From assembly GCA_902586485.1 (NCBI GenBank), contig CACIHO010000007.1:1-64000 (forward strand): a stretch of 64,000 nucleotides of DNA, given 5' to 3'. Both the position numbers and the translations under genes were made by a program. This document shows positions 29,270 through 37,658 of the stretch, piece after piece (positions within the stretch are counted from its first letter, which is position 1; the number at the start of each line of letters is the position of its first letter). The notes under the pieces are model-generated. The model ran no database searches, was not told the origin of the DNA, and worked only from the letters and a program-made list of their open reading frames with translations. The stretch comes from an uncultured Pelagibacteraceae bacterium (lineage in GTDB: Bacteria > Pseudomonadota > Alphaproteobacteria > Pelagibacterales > Pelagibacteraceae).

Positions 29270-30236
29270 ATTTTGCTTTTTGTATTACAGACTGATTTGC
29301 ATTAGGATATTGTAATTCTACACCATTTATCATTTTACATCCTTGGTCTTTTTCACCAATTTGAACCATTGATACTCCAAGTTTTAATAGATTAATTGGA
29401 GCTTTTTTTCCTTTAGGATATTTTTGGTAACCCTCTAAATATGCAGAAGCTGCATCAGTATATAATTGTCTAATTCTGAATGTTTCTGCGTACCAATATT
29501 GTGCACTACCAGCTAACTCATGATCAGGATTGGATATAACGAATTCCCTAAATGCTCTTTCTGCTGTGCTATAGTCTCCAACTTTTAAAAAACTGGTTGC
29601 AAATTCATATTGCTCCTCTGCATTTAAGTCTTGAGGAAGTATTTTTTCTTCAGACTGAAAATTTTCTGTCACAATTGAAGCTGTAGTATCAACAGATTGA
29701 ATTTGTTGTGAAGTTTCATTAGTTTCTGTATCCTTATATGAAATTATTCCTAAATCTTGAGGTTGCGAGCTTCCAGGTAAAACTTTTTGCTCATCTGTTT
29801 TTGGCTTAGAACTTAATTGATTTTCTACGCTACTTATATTTCCAGAGCTAATGTTGGTCTCTATATCTTGAAATCTTATTTGGTTATCTGCTTGAATTTT
29901 TGAAACACGAGTAGATAATTTATCCAACTTAAAATTTATTTCTTCAAATTTGTTAGTGAGCTCTCTAAACTGATCCTCAACCTCAGATAATTTTAATAAA
30001 TGTCTAGTTAAAACATCCTCTGAATTTTGGTCCAAATCTGAAACTGAACTATTATTAGTGTTAGCTTTCACTTCTATAGATCCAGAATAAACTGCTCTTT
30101 CAAGAGTTTTAAGATCATTTTTTATTATTTCTAATGTTTCATAAATATTATGGTTATCTGCAAAAGAAATATTAATAAAAAACAAATTTAAAATTAAAAA
30201 TAATTTTAAAATTACTAATTTAAATATGAGCATCAT
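29229..30236 (-). CDS. cpoB: CpoB/YbgF, Tol-Pal-associated periplasmic TPR protein
   Basis: Periplasmic partner of the Tol system that coordinates outer-membrane constriction with septal peptidoglycan synthesis in model bacteria. A signal peptide (about 1-26, cleavage after 'NISFA') leads to a coiled-coil region (about 80-120, 'LSEVEDQFRELTNKFEEINFKLDKL'), a Ser/Gln/Thr-rich linker and C-terminal TPRs (about 210-335, 'AEEQYEFATSFLKVGDYSTAERAFREFV'). 335 residues. Last gene of the Tol set, separated from pal by a terminator hairpin. Confidence 0.92.
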   Translation of the reverse strand: MMLIFKLVILKLFLILNLFFINISFADNHNIYETLEIIKNDLKTLERAVYSGSIEVKANTNNSSVSDLDQNSEDVLTRHLLKLSEVEDQFRELTNKFEEINFKLDKLSTRVSKIQADNQIRFQDIETNISSGNISSVENQLSSKPKTDEQKVLPGSSQPQDLGIISYKDTETNETSQQIQSVDTTASIVTENFQSEEKILPQDLNAEEQYEFATSFLKVGDYSTAERAFREFVISNPDHELAGSAQYWYAETFRIRQLYTDAASAYLEGYQKYPKGKKAPINLLKLGVSMVQIGEKDQGCKMINGVELQYPNANQSVIQKAKYESKKFECIKQDS

Positions 30237-30264
30237 TTAAATTAGATTTATGATTATAAAAATG

Positions 30265-30308
30265 GCAAAAAAAAGACCCTAAATCCAATAAAGGTTTTAG
30301 GGTCTTAA
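30265..30308 (-). terminator. Rho-independent terminator after pal
   Basis: On the minus strand AAGACCCTAAA and TTTAGGGTCTT form a strong stem around an A/T-rich loop, followed at once by a run of seven or eight T. It lies 12 bases beyond the pal stop. It would separate the highly expressed pal/tol message from cpoB-tilS, or attenuate read-through. It is the clearest intrinsic terminator in the window. Confidence 0.85.
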
Positions 30309-30319
30309 ATTTTAAATAA

Positions 30320-30811
30320 TTAATTTGCTTTAACAGTTACTGATCTTCTGTTTTTTGACCAAGCTAATGGGTTCGAACCAGAGTCAACTGGTCTCTCCTT
30401 ACCATAACTCAATACCGTAATTCTGTCAGAAGATATTCCGTAGGTCATTAAATAGTCTTTAGCTGCATTTGCTCTTCTTTCACCAAGAGCTAAGTTATAT
30501 TCTCTTGTTCCTCTCTCATCAGCATGACCTTCAAGGACTACATTTATGCTTGGATTCTTTCTTAACCAAGCTGCTTGGGCTCTTAAAGTTTCTCTTGATG
30601 CAGTTGTTAATATCGACTCATTTGTTGCAAAGAAAACTCTGTCTGGAACTCCATCAGCTAAATATTCAACTGTGTCTGTTCCTGTGTAAACATCACCTTG
30701 CATTTGACCTTGAATGTCTGTTGCCACTTCTTTTTTAGTTGCACATGCAGATAGCACTAAGCAAGCTGCTAATACTAAAAGTGTGTTTTTAAAAATTTTG
30801 TTTAATTTCAT
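30320..30811 (-). CDS. pal: Peptidoglycan-associated lipoprotein Pal
   Basis: Outer-membrane lipoprotein binding peptidoglycan and TolB. The lipoprotein signal (about 1-22) ends in the lipobox LSAC. The C-terminal OmpA-like domain has 'FFATNESIL', 'VVLEGHADERGTREYNLALGERRA' and 'SYGKERP'. The frame is open 21 codons further upstream, but the chosen ATG (MKLNKIFKN) has AAGGAG seven bases before it and puts the signal peptide at the N-terminus, giving 163 residues. Confidence 0.95.
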   Translation of the reverse strand: MKLNKIFKNTLLVLAACLVLSACATKKEVATDIQGQMQGDVYTGTDTVEYLADGVPDRVFFATNESILTTASRETLRAQAAWLRKNPSINVVLEGHADERGTREYNLALGERRANAAKDYLMTYGISSDRITVLSYGKERPVDSGSNPLAWSKNRRSVTVKAN

Positions 30812-30908
30812 TAAATTGCTCCTTGCTGCTAATTTCAATTTCTTAACTTTTTCACAACTAATTAAAGGTTTCAAGTCTAAAAATCAAGAAATTTACAAAA
30901 ATTAATCT

Positions 30909-32249
30909 TTAATTACTTAATAAAGATGACCATGATGGGTCTGAAGCATCTGTTGGTGTCTTTATTTGCCTCTCATTATAACCTGTTAAATCTATAGACC
31001 ATAATTTTGCTGAAAAGCCTTCTCCTTTGGAGTTAGTTTTTGTCTCTCTATAAAATATTAATACTCTTCCATTCGGAGACCAAGATGGCGCCTCTTGATA
31101 ATAATTTTCAGTTAACAACCTTTCGCCACTACCATCAGTCCTCATGACACCTATATAAAATTTACCTTTATGTAATTTTGTAAATGCAATTAAATCTCCC
31201 CTAGGAGACCATACGGGTGTTCCGTATAAACCGTTACCAAAAGAAATTCTTTTTACATCACTTCCATCATTCTTCATTACATAAATTTGCTGATAACCAC
31301 TTCTATCAGAATTAAATGTAATATATTTTCCATCAGGAGAATAAGATGGTGAAGTGTCAATTGATGGATGATTAGTAATTTTTTCAACAATTCTGTTTTC
31401 TAAATCCATGGTGTAAATATCTGACTTTCCATCTTTAGCAAAACTCATAATTATTTTTTTACCATCAGGTGAAAAACGTGGTGCAAATGTCATTCCAGGA
31501 AAATCCCCAACCACTTCTTGTGTTCCTGTTTCTATATCTAATAAATAAACCCTTGGCATATTTTTAAAGTAAGATAAATAAGTTACCATTTGGCTTGCTG
31601 GATTAAATCGAGGTGTTAAAACTAACTCATTCCCTAATGTCAAAAATTTATTATTAGCTCCGTCTTGATCCATGATTGCTAATTTTTTTATTCTTTGTGT
31701 TTTTGGTCCTTCTTCTGAGACATAAATTATTCTTGTATCAAAATAACCTTTTTCTCCTGTCAGCCTTTCATAAACTTTATCAGAAATAATATGTCCTACT
31801 CTCCTCCAATTATTAGGTACTGTGGTAAAAGCTAAAGCCATCATTTCTTTGGCAGCTAAAACGTCCCATAATCTAAACTCAACTCTTAATTTATCGTCAA
31901 TATAATTTACTTTACCAGTAATAAGTGCTTGAGCTTTAATCAAATTCCAATCTTCAAATCTTGGTTTTAAATTTGCAATATCTGGAGCTTGTAAAAAGGC
32001 TTTTTTATCAAGAGGGTTAAACAATCCTGAGGTCCTCAAATTATTCTCAACAATATTTGATATTTCAGAACCAATATTTTCTTTTTTAAGTATTTTTTCA
32101 AAACCTTTTCTAGACTCTTCATCAATTGATAAGGGGGAAACTGCTAATGGAAGTGGATTTAAATTTCCCCGTGTTATATCAACTTCTATTAAAGCATTTG
32201 CATTGATAGGTATTAATATTAATAATAAAACTAAAATTTTTTTTGTCAT
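30909..32249 (-). CDS. tolB: Tol-Pal system protein TolB
   Basis: Periplasmic beta-propeller that shuttles between Pal and TolA to keep the outer membrane tethered during division. Signal peptide about 1-19 ('[15 protein letters not shown]'); N-terminal TolB domain about 20-160; then a six-bladed propeller of WD40-like PD40 repeats ('[15 protein letters not shown]', '[19 protein letters not shown]', '[15 protein letters not shown]', '[14 protein letters not shown]'). 446 residues. In the order tolQ-tolR-tolA-tolB-pal. Confidence 0.96.
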   Translation of the reverse strand: MTKKILVLLLILIPINANALIEVDITRGNLNPLPLAVSPLSIDEESRKGFEKILKKENIGSEISNIVENNLRTSGLFNPLDKKAFLQAPDIANLKPRFEDWNLIKAQALITGKVNYIDDKLRVEFRLWDVLAAKEMMALAFTTVPNNWRRVGHIISDKVYERLTGEKGYFDTRIIYVSEEGPKTQRIKKLAIMDQDGANNKFLTLGNELVLTPRFNPASQMVTYLSYFKNMPRVYLLDIETGTQEVVGDFPGMTFAPRFSPDGKKIIMSFAKDGKSDIYTMDLENRIVEKITNHPSIDTSPSYSPDGKYITFNSDRSGYQQIYVMKNDGSDVKRISFGNGLYGTPVWSPRGDLIAFTKLHKGKFYIGVMRTDGSGERLLTENYYQEAPSWSPNGRVLIFYRETKTNSKGEGFSAKLWSIDLTGYNERQIKTPTDASDPSWSSLLSN

Positions 32250-32258
32250 TTAAATATA

Positions 32259-33122
32259 CTACCCTTCTAACATCTCTCTTGCATCAAAATTTAATTGTAA
32301 TTCCTTCCATCTTTCGTATCCAGTCGTTGGAACTCTTAATGGTTGGCATAACTTAACAGCTCTCAAAGCACTTTCTGCTAATACCTTGTAAAATCCTTGG
32401 CCTGGTTTATTCATTCTTGCATGGTCCAAAATTTCTGTTTTTGATACTGTTCCATCAGGTTTTAATTTTAACTTTATTCTTACTAAAAGATTTTCATTAT
32501 ATGGCAATCCTAATGGGATACTCCAACACCCAAATATTTGTGCTTTAAGAGCATCCTCTTCGCTTAGTGTAAGACCTGTATTTTCTACATTTCTTTCTTG
32601 ATCTTGAGTAATGTCGTCATTGGTTTTTAAAACTTCTGCACTCTCTTCTTTTGATTTATCAATTAAAGCAGCAATATTATTTGGATCAAATAAATCTTTT
32701 TTTTCAAATTCTGATACCTGTTTAACTTCATCATCTACTTTTTCAGGATTTTGTTTTTTTTCCTCTTTTGTTTCAACCTTTTTTAAAGTTTTATCTGGAA
32801 GTGGAATTGCTTCAGGTGTTTCATTCTCTATTTTTTTATTATTTTGATCAGGAGCCAAAACAGTTTTTGTTTTCGTTTTTTCTACTTTTTTTGGAGGAGC
32901 TTGTTCTGAAACAAGTTTTTTTTCCTTCTCTTTTACTTTTTCAATTATTTTTTTAGCCTTAGGTGCAAATGGAATATTGGTTTTTTCTGCAATTTGAATT
33001 AACTCAACTGATACAATTGGTGGAATATCAAGTGGTTTCTTTGCCAAAAAAGGTAAGCTCATAGCTGTAATGAAAATTAAAAAAGCATGTAAAACAGAAG
33101 AAATAATTAAACTTCTATTCAC
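32259..33122 (-). CDS. tolA: TolA-like envelope protein
   Basis: Links the inner-membrane TolQR motor to TolB/Pal. One N-terminal membrane helix (about 5-26, 'IISSVLHAFLIFITAMSLPF'), then a long Lys/Glu/Pro-rich region (about 45-185) and a C-terminal TonB/TolA-like domain (about 195-287, 'GCWSIPLGLPYNENLLVRIKLKLKPDGTV'). At 287 residues it is shorter than enterobacterial TolA. Identified mostly by layout and position between tolR and tolB. Confidence 0.9.
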   Translation of the reverse strand: MNRSLIISSVLHAFLIFITAMSLPFLAKKPLDIPPIVSVELIQIAEKTNIPFAPKAKKIIEKVKEKEKKLVSEQAPPKKVEKTKTKTVLAPDQNNKKIENETPEAIPLPDKTLKKVETKEEKKQNPEKVDDEVKQVSEFEKKDLFDPNNIAALIDKSKEESAEVLKTNDDITQDQERNVENTGLTLSEEDALKAQIFGCWSIPLGLPYNENLLVRIKLKLKPDGTVSKTEILDHARMNKPGQGFYKVLAESALRAVKLCQPLRVPTTGYERWKELQLNFDAREMLEG

Positions 33123-33127
33123 TATAA

Positions 33128-33544
33128 TTACCTTTGTTTATATGGTTCTGAAATCAATGCTACTTTAGTAAAACCAGATCCTGATAATAATCCCATTATT
33201 TCTAAAACTCTTCCATAATTTATAGTTTTATCACCTCTTACATAAATTCTGGTATCAGTTCTATTTTTTGAAACCGCTAAAACCTTTGCAATAATATTAT
33301 CATATTCAACTTTTGCCTCTTGAATAAAAATTTCACCTTTTGCATTAATTGAAAGTGTTAAAGGTTCTGTCTCTTCTGGCAAAGAGTCTGCTGAACTTTC
33401 TGGTAAATCAACTTGAACACCAACAGTTAACAATGGTGCTGTAACCATAAAAATTATTAATAATACAAGCATTACATCTACAAAAGGTGTAACATTTATT
33501 TCACTCATTGGTTCTTTGGAAGAACGATTTAATTTAAATGCCAT
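33128..33544 (-). CDS. tolR: Biopolymer transport protein TolR (ExbD family)
   Basis: Inner-membrane component of the proton-driven Tol motor. 138 residues. 'MSEINVTPFVDVMLVLLIIFMV' contains the membrane helix with the essential Asp of the proton path, followed by a small periplasmic domain ('IYVRGDKTINYGRVLEIM'). Stop and start codons are adjacent to tolQ with no gap. Confidence 0.95.
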   Translation of the reverse strand: MAFKLNRSSKEPMSEINVTPFVDVMLVLLIIFMVTAPLLTVGVQVDLPESSADSLPEETEPLTLSINAKGEIFIQEAKVEYDNIIAKVLAVSKNRTDTRIYVRGDKTINYGRVLEIMGLLSGSGFTKVALISEPYKQR

Positions 33545-34219
33545 TTAAATAATTGTTAAAAATCTTTTTGAAAAATTTTCTAATTTTTCTAAATATTTTT
33601 TGGCATCATTATTGAATTTATTGTATGCCACTACTGCTGGTATCGCAGCCAATAGACCAAGTGCAGTTGCAAATAAAGCTTCGGCTATTCCCGGCGCAAC
33701 TATCGCAAGACTTGTATTTCTTGAAATAGCTATAGATTGAAAAGAATTCATAATTCCCCAAACAGTACCAAACAATCCAATAAATGGCGCTGTTGAACCT
33801 ACTGTTGCCAAAAAAGTAAAACCTTTTTCAATTTTTGACATTTGTTTTTCAATTCCTGATTCTAGAGATGCGCTCATTCTTTCACTAATGTTAGTTCTTG
33901 ATTTTTTTTTAAGCAATCCTTCCATTGCATCTTGAAACACAAGTGACATTGGATCCTCAAGTTTACTAGGTAAACTATTATAAAAAGTTTCAGCAGATTT
34001 AGAATTCCAGAATTTTTCCTCAAATTCCTCTGAAGATTTAGTTATTTTTTTAAATAACCGAAACTTTTCAATAATTACAGCCCAAGAATATATTGAACAC
34101 AATATTAATATAATCATTACAGACTTAACAATTATATCTGCTCTAGAAAATAAACTAAATAATGAAAAATCAGTATTAGTTCCTAATTCAACTGCTTTTG
34201 CTGCTATATCTGCTTCCAT
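33545..34219 (-). CDS. tolQ: Tol-Pal system proton channel TolQ (ExbB/MotA family)
   Basis: Inner-membrane stator protein that uses the proton gradient with TolR. 224 residues with three membrane helices: about 28-48 ('IIVKSVMIILILCSIYSWAVII'), about 130-150 ('FLATVGSTAPFIGLFGTVWGIM') and about 165-190 ('IAPGIAEALFATALGLLAAIPAVVAY' region). The pattern 'GSTAPFIGLFGTVWGIMNSF' is diagnostic. First of the Tol genes; the usual ybgC and ruvA/ruvB genes upstream are missing. Confidence 0.95.
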   Translation of the reverse strand: MEADIAAKAVELGTNTDFSLFSLFSRADIIVKSVMIILILCSIYSWAVIIEKFRLFKKITKSSEEFEEKFWNSKSAETFYNSLPSKLEDPMSLVFQDAMEGLLKKKSRTNISERMSASLESGIEKQMSKIEKGFTFLATVGSTAPFIGLFGTVWGIMNSFQSIAISRNTSLAIVAPGIAEALFATALGLLAAIPAVVAYNKFNNDAKKYLEKLENFSKRFLTII

Positions 34220-34272
34220 GCTTACTCATCACACGTAAATGTGTCATGATTTTGTCTATTAATTTAAATTGA

Positions 34273-34767
34273 TTATTCCTCTTTTTTATAAGTTTCGTAG
34301 AAAAAACTCGCTATTAGAATAGCATCTGCCTTGTTATTATCTTTCTTTTTTGACAATTGTGATGAAAAATATGGAAAAATTTCAATAGCTCTTGTTCTGC
34401 TCGCATCTTTTTCTGAATTAATAAGGTTAAAATATTTTTTCCACTTAGCAGGCCTGACATAATAAACAGGTAAATGCATTGCGCTGCATATCCCTTTTAA
34501 AATACCAAAAGATTGACCAAAATTAAACATACTAGTAACGCCTTGACCTGGCATTGCAGAAACTTGTTCAATTACAACTTTTATATTTTTTTTATCAATT
34601 TTGTTTATCCTTTCACTAATTTCATTAAATATTTGGGGACCATTTACTTGTCTCTTATTTTTTTTTCCATCTGTCATGGTTGGCATTTCAATTACGTCTT
34701 GTATTACACCATCCTCAAAAAAACTGATTGATCCTGAGATGCCTGGGTCAATTCCAATAATCATCAT
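34273..34767 (-). CDS. RuvC-like Holliday junction endonuclease
   Basis: 164 residues of RNase H-like fold. 'IIGIDPGISGSISFF' supplies the first acidic residue (Asp 7), 'VVIEQVSAMPGQG' the second (Glu 67), and 'KKDNNKADAILIA' the last pair (Asp 143 and Asp 148, five apart rather than the three of E. coli RuvC). 'SMFNFGQSFGILKG' and 'RPAKWKKYF' resemble the RuvC-like proteins of phages and some alphaproteobacteria more than classical RuvC. Its place beside yebC is the normal ruvC slot, but ruvA and ruvB do not follow. It shares one base with yebC. Confidence 0.82.
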   Translation of the reverse strand: MMIIGIDPGISGSISFFEDGVIQDVIEMPTMTDGKKNKRQVNGPQIFNEISERINKIDKKNIKVVIEQVSAMPGQGVTSMFNFGQSFGILKGICSAMHLPVYYVRPAKWKKYFNLINSEKDASRTRAIEIFPYFSSQLSKKKDNNKADAILIASFFYETYKKEE

Positions 34768-35492
34768 TAAATATTACCTAAATTAACGTTTGAATAGACG
34801 TTCTGAACATCGTCATCTTCCTCGAGAGTTTCTAAAAAATCTACAACATTGTCTTTATTTTCATTATTTACCTCAACACTATTTAATGGGACCCATTCAA
34901 TTTCTGTAGAAATAAAATTCACAATAATTTTCTCAAGATTTTTTTTTACATTGTATATTTCACTCATTTGACACTGGATTTCATGATGCTCCTCATAAGA
35001 AAAACATTCATCAGCTCCTGATTCAATCGCTAAATCTAAAATTTTTTCGTCAGATATCTCTTTTTTATCAATTTTGATTATACCCAATTGTTGAAAATTG
35101 TGAGATGCTGAACCTTGGGTTCCTAAGCTCCCACCACTTTTTTGAAAAATAGTTCTAATATTTGATGCGGTCCTATTTTTGTTGTCTGTTAAAGTTTCAA
35201 CTATAACAGCAATCTTTTCTGGTCCAAACCCCTCGTATCTTAAATTTTCAAAATTTGCTCCTGTAGCTGCAGAAGATTTATCTATTGCTCTTTCAATATT
35301 ATCTTTGGGCATATTTGCAGATCTAGCAGCCTGTACTGCAGATCTTAGTCTAGGATTCATTGCTGGATCTTTGTCACCAAGTTTTGCCGCAACAGTAATC
35401 TCTTTAGATAATTTTGAAAATATTTTTGATCTTTGCTTATCAGCCTTACCTTTTTTATGTTTTATTCCTGCCCAATGCGAATGTCCTGCCAT
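34767..35492 (-). CDS. yebC: YebC/PmpR family protein (TACO1-like)
   Basis: 241 residues with the invariant opening 'AGHSHWAGIKHKKGKADKQRSKIFSKL', then 'ARSANMPKDNIERAI' and 'YEGFGPEKIAVIVETLTDNKNRTASNIRTIFQKSGG'. Members are described as DNA-binding regulators and, more recently, as translation factors acting on proline-rich stalls. Conserved neighbour of ruvC. Confidence 0.95.
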   Translation of the reverse strand: MAGHSHWAGIKHKKGKADKQRSKIFSKLSKEITVAAKLGDKDPAMNPRLRSAVQAARSANMPKDNIERAIDKSSAATGANFENLRYEGFGPEKIAVIVETLTDNKNRTASNIRTIFQKSGGSLGTQGSASHNFQQLGIIKIDKKEISDEKILDLAIESGADECFSYEEHHEIQCQMSEIYNVKKNLEKIIVNFISTEIEWVPLNSVEVNNENKDNVVDFLETLEEDDDVQNVYSNVNLGNI

Positions 35493-35497
35493 GATCT

Positions 35498-36301
35498 TTA
35501 AATATTTTTTAGTTGATCTCCGTATACATAGCTTTTGATGTCTGTTGCTAAACCTGTTTTTATATCACAATCTACTATAACACCACACAAAGTAGCATCT
35601 CCATTAGCGGGAAAGTGTTTCACTGAATTCTTTTTTAAAAATCTATTCAAGGAATTTTCTTTATTCATTCCAATCACTGAATCATAATCCCCACACATGC
35701 CTGCATCGGTTTGATATCCAGTGCCATTATTAAGTATTCTGGCATCATTTGTTGGAATATGAGTATGGGTTCCAACCACGAGAGTTGCCTTTCCATCAAA
35801 TAGATGTCCTATAGCATTTTTTTCGCTAGTAATTTCACCATGGAAATCAACTACAAGTAAATCAAAATCCTTTTTCATTTCATTTTCTTTTAAAAATTTT
35901 TGAGAAGCTTCAAAAACATCTTCACACTTTTTCATAAAAACATTGCCCATCAAATTAAGAACTCCAATTTTTATATCATTCTTTGTTTTGTAAATCTGAA
36001 ATCCTTTTCCAGGTGCAGGTTCAAATAAATTTTTAGGTCTTAATAATCTTTCCTCTTTATCAATAAATTCCATAATTTCTTTTTGATCCCAAACATGATT
36101 GCCAGTTGTGATAACATCAACTCCACAATTAAAAAAATCCTTGCATATTTCTTTAGTTAGCCCCACACCTTGAACTGCTGCATTTTCACCGTTTACTATT
36201 ACAAAATCGATTTTGTTTTTATCAATTTCATTTAATAAATTACTTGTTAATTTAGAACATCCTGAAATTCCAACAACATCTCCTAAAAATAAAATTCTCA
36301 T
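35498..36301 (-). CDS. YmdB family metallophosphoesterase
   Basis: 267 residues of calcineurin-like fold (TIGR00282 family): 'ILFLGDVVGISG', 'VNGENAAVQGVGLT', 'TTGNHVWDQKE', 'VDFHGEITSEKNA' and 'VVGTHTHIPTND' contribute the two-metal site. Bacillus YmdB hydrolyses 2',3'-cyclic nucleotides, but the physiological substrate in alphaproteobacteria is unclear. Overlaps the end of the fthC gene by four bases. Confidence 0.9.
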   Translation of the reverse strand: MRILFLGDVVGISGCSKLTSNLLNEIDKNKIDFVIVNGENAAVQGVGLTKEICKDFFNCGVDVITTGNHVWDQKEIMEFIDKEERLLRPKNLFEPAPGKGFQIYKTKNDIKIGVLNLMGNVFMKKCEDVFEASQKFLKENEMKKDFDLLVVDFHGEITSEKNAIGHLFDGKATLVVGTHTHIPTNDARILNNGTGYQTDAGMCGDYDSVIGMNKENSLNRFLKKNSVKHFPANGDATLCGVIVDCDIKTGLATDIKSYVYGDQLKNI

Positions 36302-36843
36302 TGTATAATTTTTTTCTCGGTTATTATTAAATCAAGTTTCTTATCATGCTTGTTGATAGGTATTTTTTTTATCTCCTGGTATGAAAATCCTAATCCAATT
36401 TTAAATATTTTTTTAATTTTAGATACTTTTTTTAAATAACGATCATAAAATCCTCCACCATAGCCTAATCTATTCAAATCATCATCATAAGCTACTAAAG
36501 GAACAAATATTATATCTGGGTAAATTTTCTTTCCTAAAGTTGGCTCAGCAATTCCATACTTATTAATTTTTAAAGGATCTTTATTTGTCCATTCAAAAAA
36601 ATCCATTTGGTTATTTTCTCTAATTATTGGTAGGGAAATATTTGCCTTTTTGTTTCTTAAAAAATAAAGCATATCCAAATCATCAATCTCATGATTACAA
36701 GGGTAATACCCTCCTACATTTTTGAAATTAATTTTATTTTTTTTTAAAAATCGATAAATTCTGTCAGGATTGAGACTAAGTTTTTTATTCGAATTTTTTT
36801 TTCTAAGATTTAAAATTTTACTTCTTAGCTTAGATTTACTCAC
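36298..36843 (-). CDS. 5-formyltetrahydrofolate cyclo-ligase
   Basis: ATP-dependent conversion of 5-formyl-THF (folinate) to 5,10-methenyl-THF, returning a dead-end folate to the pool. 181 residues. 'SKLRSKILNLRKKNS' at the N-terminus, 'VGGYYPCNHEIDDLDMLYFL', and the ATP loop 'DDDLNRLGYGGGFYDRYL'. In many proteobacteria the 6S RNA gene lies between zapA and this gene. Here only four bases separate them, so it is not there. Confidence 0.92.
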   Translation of the reverse strand: MSKSKLRSKILNLRKKNSNKKLSLNPDRIYRFLKKNKINFKNVGGYYPCNHEIDDLDMLYFLRNKKANISLPIIRENNQMDFFEWTNKDPLKINKYGIAEPTLGKKIYPDIIFVPLVAYDDDLNRLGYGGGFYDRYLKKVSKIKKIFKIGLGFSYQEIKKIPINKHDKKLDLIITEKKIIQ

Positions 36844-36847
36844 AGAC

Positions 36848-37294
36848 CTACTTTGAAATGTTTTCTAATTTTGCTTTTTTTACAAAATTTGATATTTGAT
36901 CAGCAGCTTCATCAATTAAATTTTCGTATTTTTTTTGATTATCGTCAATTTCTTTTTTTAAATTTTCATGATCAAGATTTAGTTTTTCAATTTCAGATTC
37001 TTTTGTGTCCCTATAATCGTAAATTAGAGATTTTAGTTCTTTAAATTTTTTTGATAGATCATTTAATTCTTCTTTTTTTTGATCTACTTTTTTCTTAGTT
37101 TCGTAATATTCATCCATTATTTTTACAGCTGTAATTAATAATAATTTATTTTCACCTAGATTTCCCAAATCATTTTTTAAATTGTTAAACTTTTTGTTAA
37201 TCTGAATTAACAATTCTTCTAAGTGCTCCTCCTGTCCATCTTCGCAAGCGAGCAAAAACTCTTTATTGTTAAATTTTATACTTACATTTGCCAT
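36848..37294 (-). CDS. zapA: Cell division protein ZapA
   Basis: Cross-links FtsZ filaments at mid-cell. The N-terminal ZapA domain (about 1-65) has 'VSIKFNNKEFLLACEDGQEEHLEELL' and the helix with 'NLGENKLLLITAVKIMDEYYE'. A long coiled coil fills the rest (to residue 148), longer than E. coli ZapA (109). It overlaps the upstream coiled-coil gene by 13 bases. Confidence 0.9.
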   Translation of the reverse strand: MANVSIKFNNKEFLLACEDGQEEHLEELLIQINKKFNNLKNDLGNLGENKLLLITAVKIMDEYYETKKKVDQKKEELNDLSKKFKELKSLIYDYRDTKESEIEKLNLDHENLKKEIDDNQKKYENLIDEAADQISNFVKKAKLENISK

Positions 37295-37605
37295 TTATCT
37301 ATTTCATCCAATAGTATGTCAGTTTCTTGATTAAGTTCGTCAATTTTTTCAGAGAATTCAATTTGTTTTCTTTCTTCCAACTTTTCTTTATTTTTTAAAT
37401 CCTCAAGTTTTTTTGATAAATTTTCATGTTCCTCGAGTAACGTTTTATATTTTTCCTCAATCTGTGTTTTTTCAATTTCTAATTGATTTTGTTTTGTGCT
37501 TAAATTTTCGATATTTTTTTGTAATTCAGGATTTGTTAGATCTAAATTTTTTAATTCCTCTAATGCAATATTTAATTTTTTTTCTTTTTCGTTTATAGAA
37601 TTCAT
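37282..37605 (-). CDS. Coiled-coil protein next to zapA (DUF4164-like)
   Basis: 107 residues, almost entirely a Glu/Lys/Leu heptad coiled coil with no membrane segment. In alphaproteobacteria a small DUF4164 coiled-coil protein commonly sits between tkt (divergent) and zapA; this one matches by place and character, and a role with ZapA at the division site is plausible. Low sequence complexity means the family call cannot be confirmed by eye. Confidence 0.75.
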   Translation of the reverse strand: MNSINEKEKKLNIALEELKNLDLTNPELQKNIENLSTKQNQLEIEKTQIEEKYKTLLEEHENLSKKLEDLKNKEKLEERKQIEFSEKIDELNQETDILLDEIDKWQM

Positions 37606-37658
37606 ATATATATGTTTATATTATTAAATAGATTCTTCTTAGTCTAGTCAGGATAATT

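Noticed and set aside
30812..30874. Longer pal starting 21 codons upstream
   Set aside because: It would bury the lipoprotein signal peptide inside the protein; the inner ATG has a good AAGGAG and proper signal layout.
36843..36848. 6S RNA between zapA and the formyl-THF cyclo-ligase gene
   Set aside because: This is the usual place in many proteobacteria, but only four bases separate the genes here.
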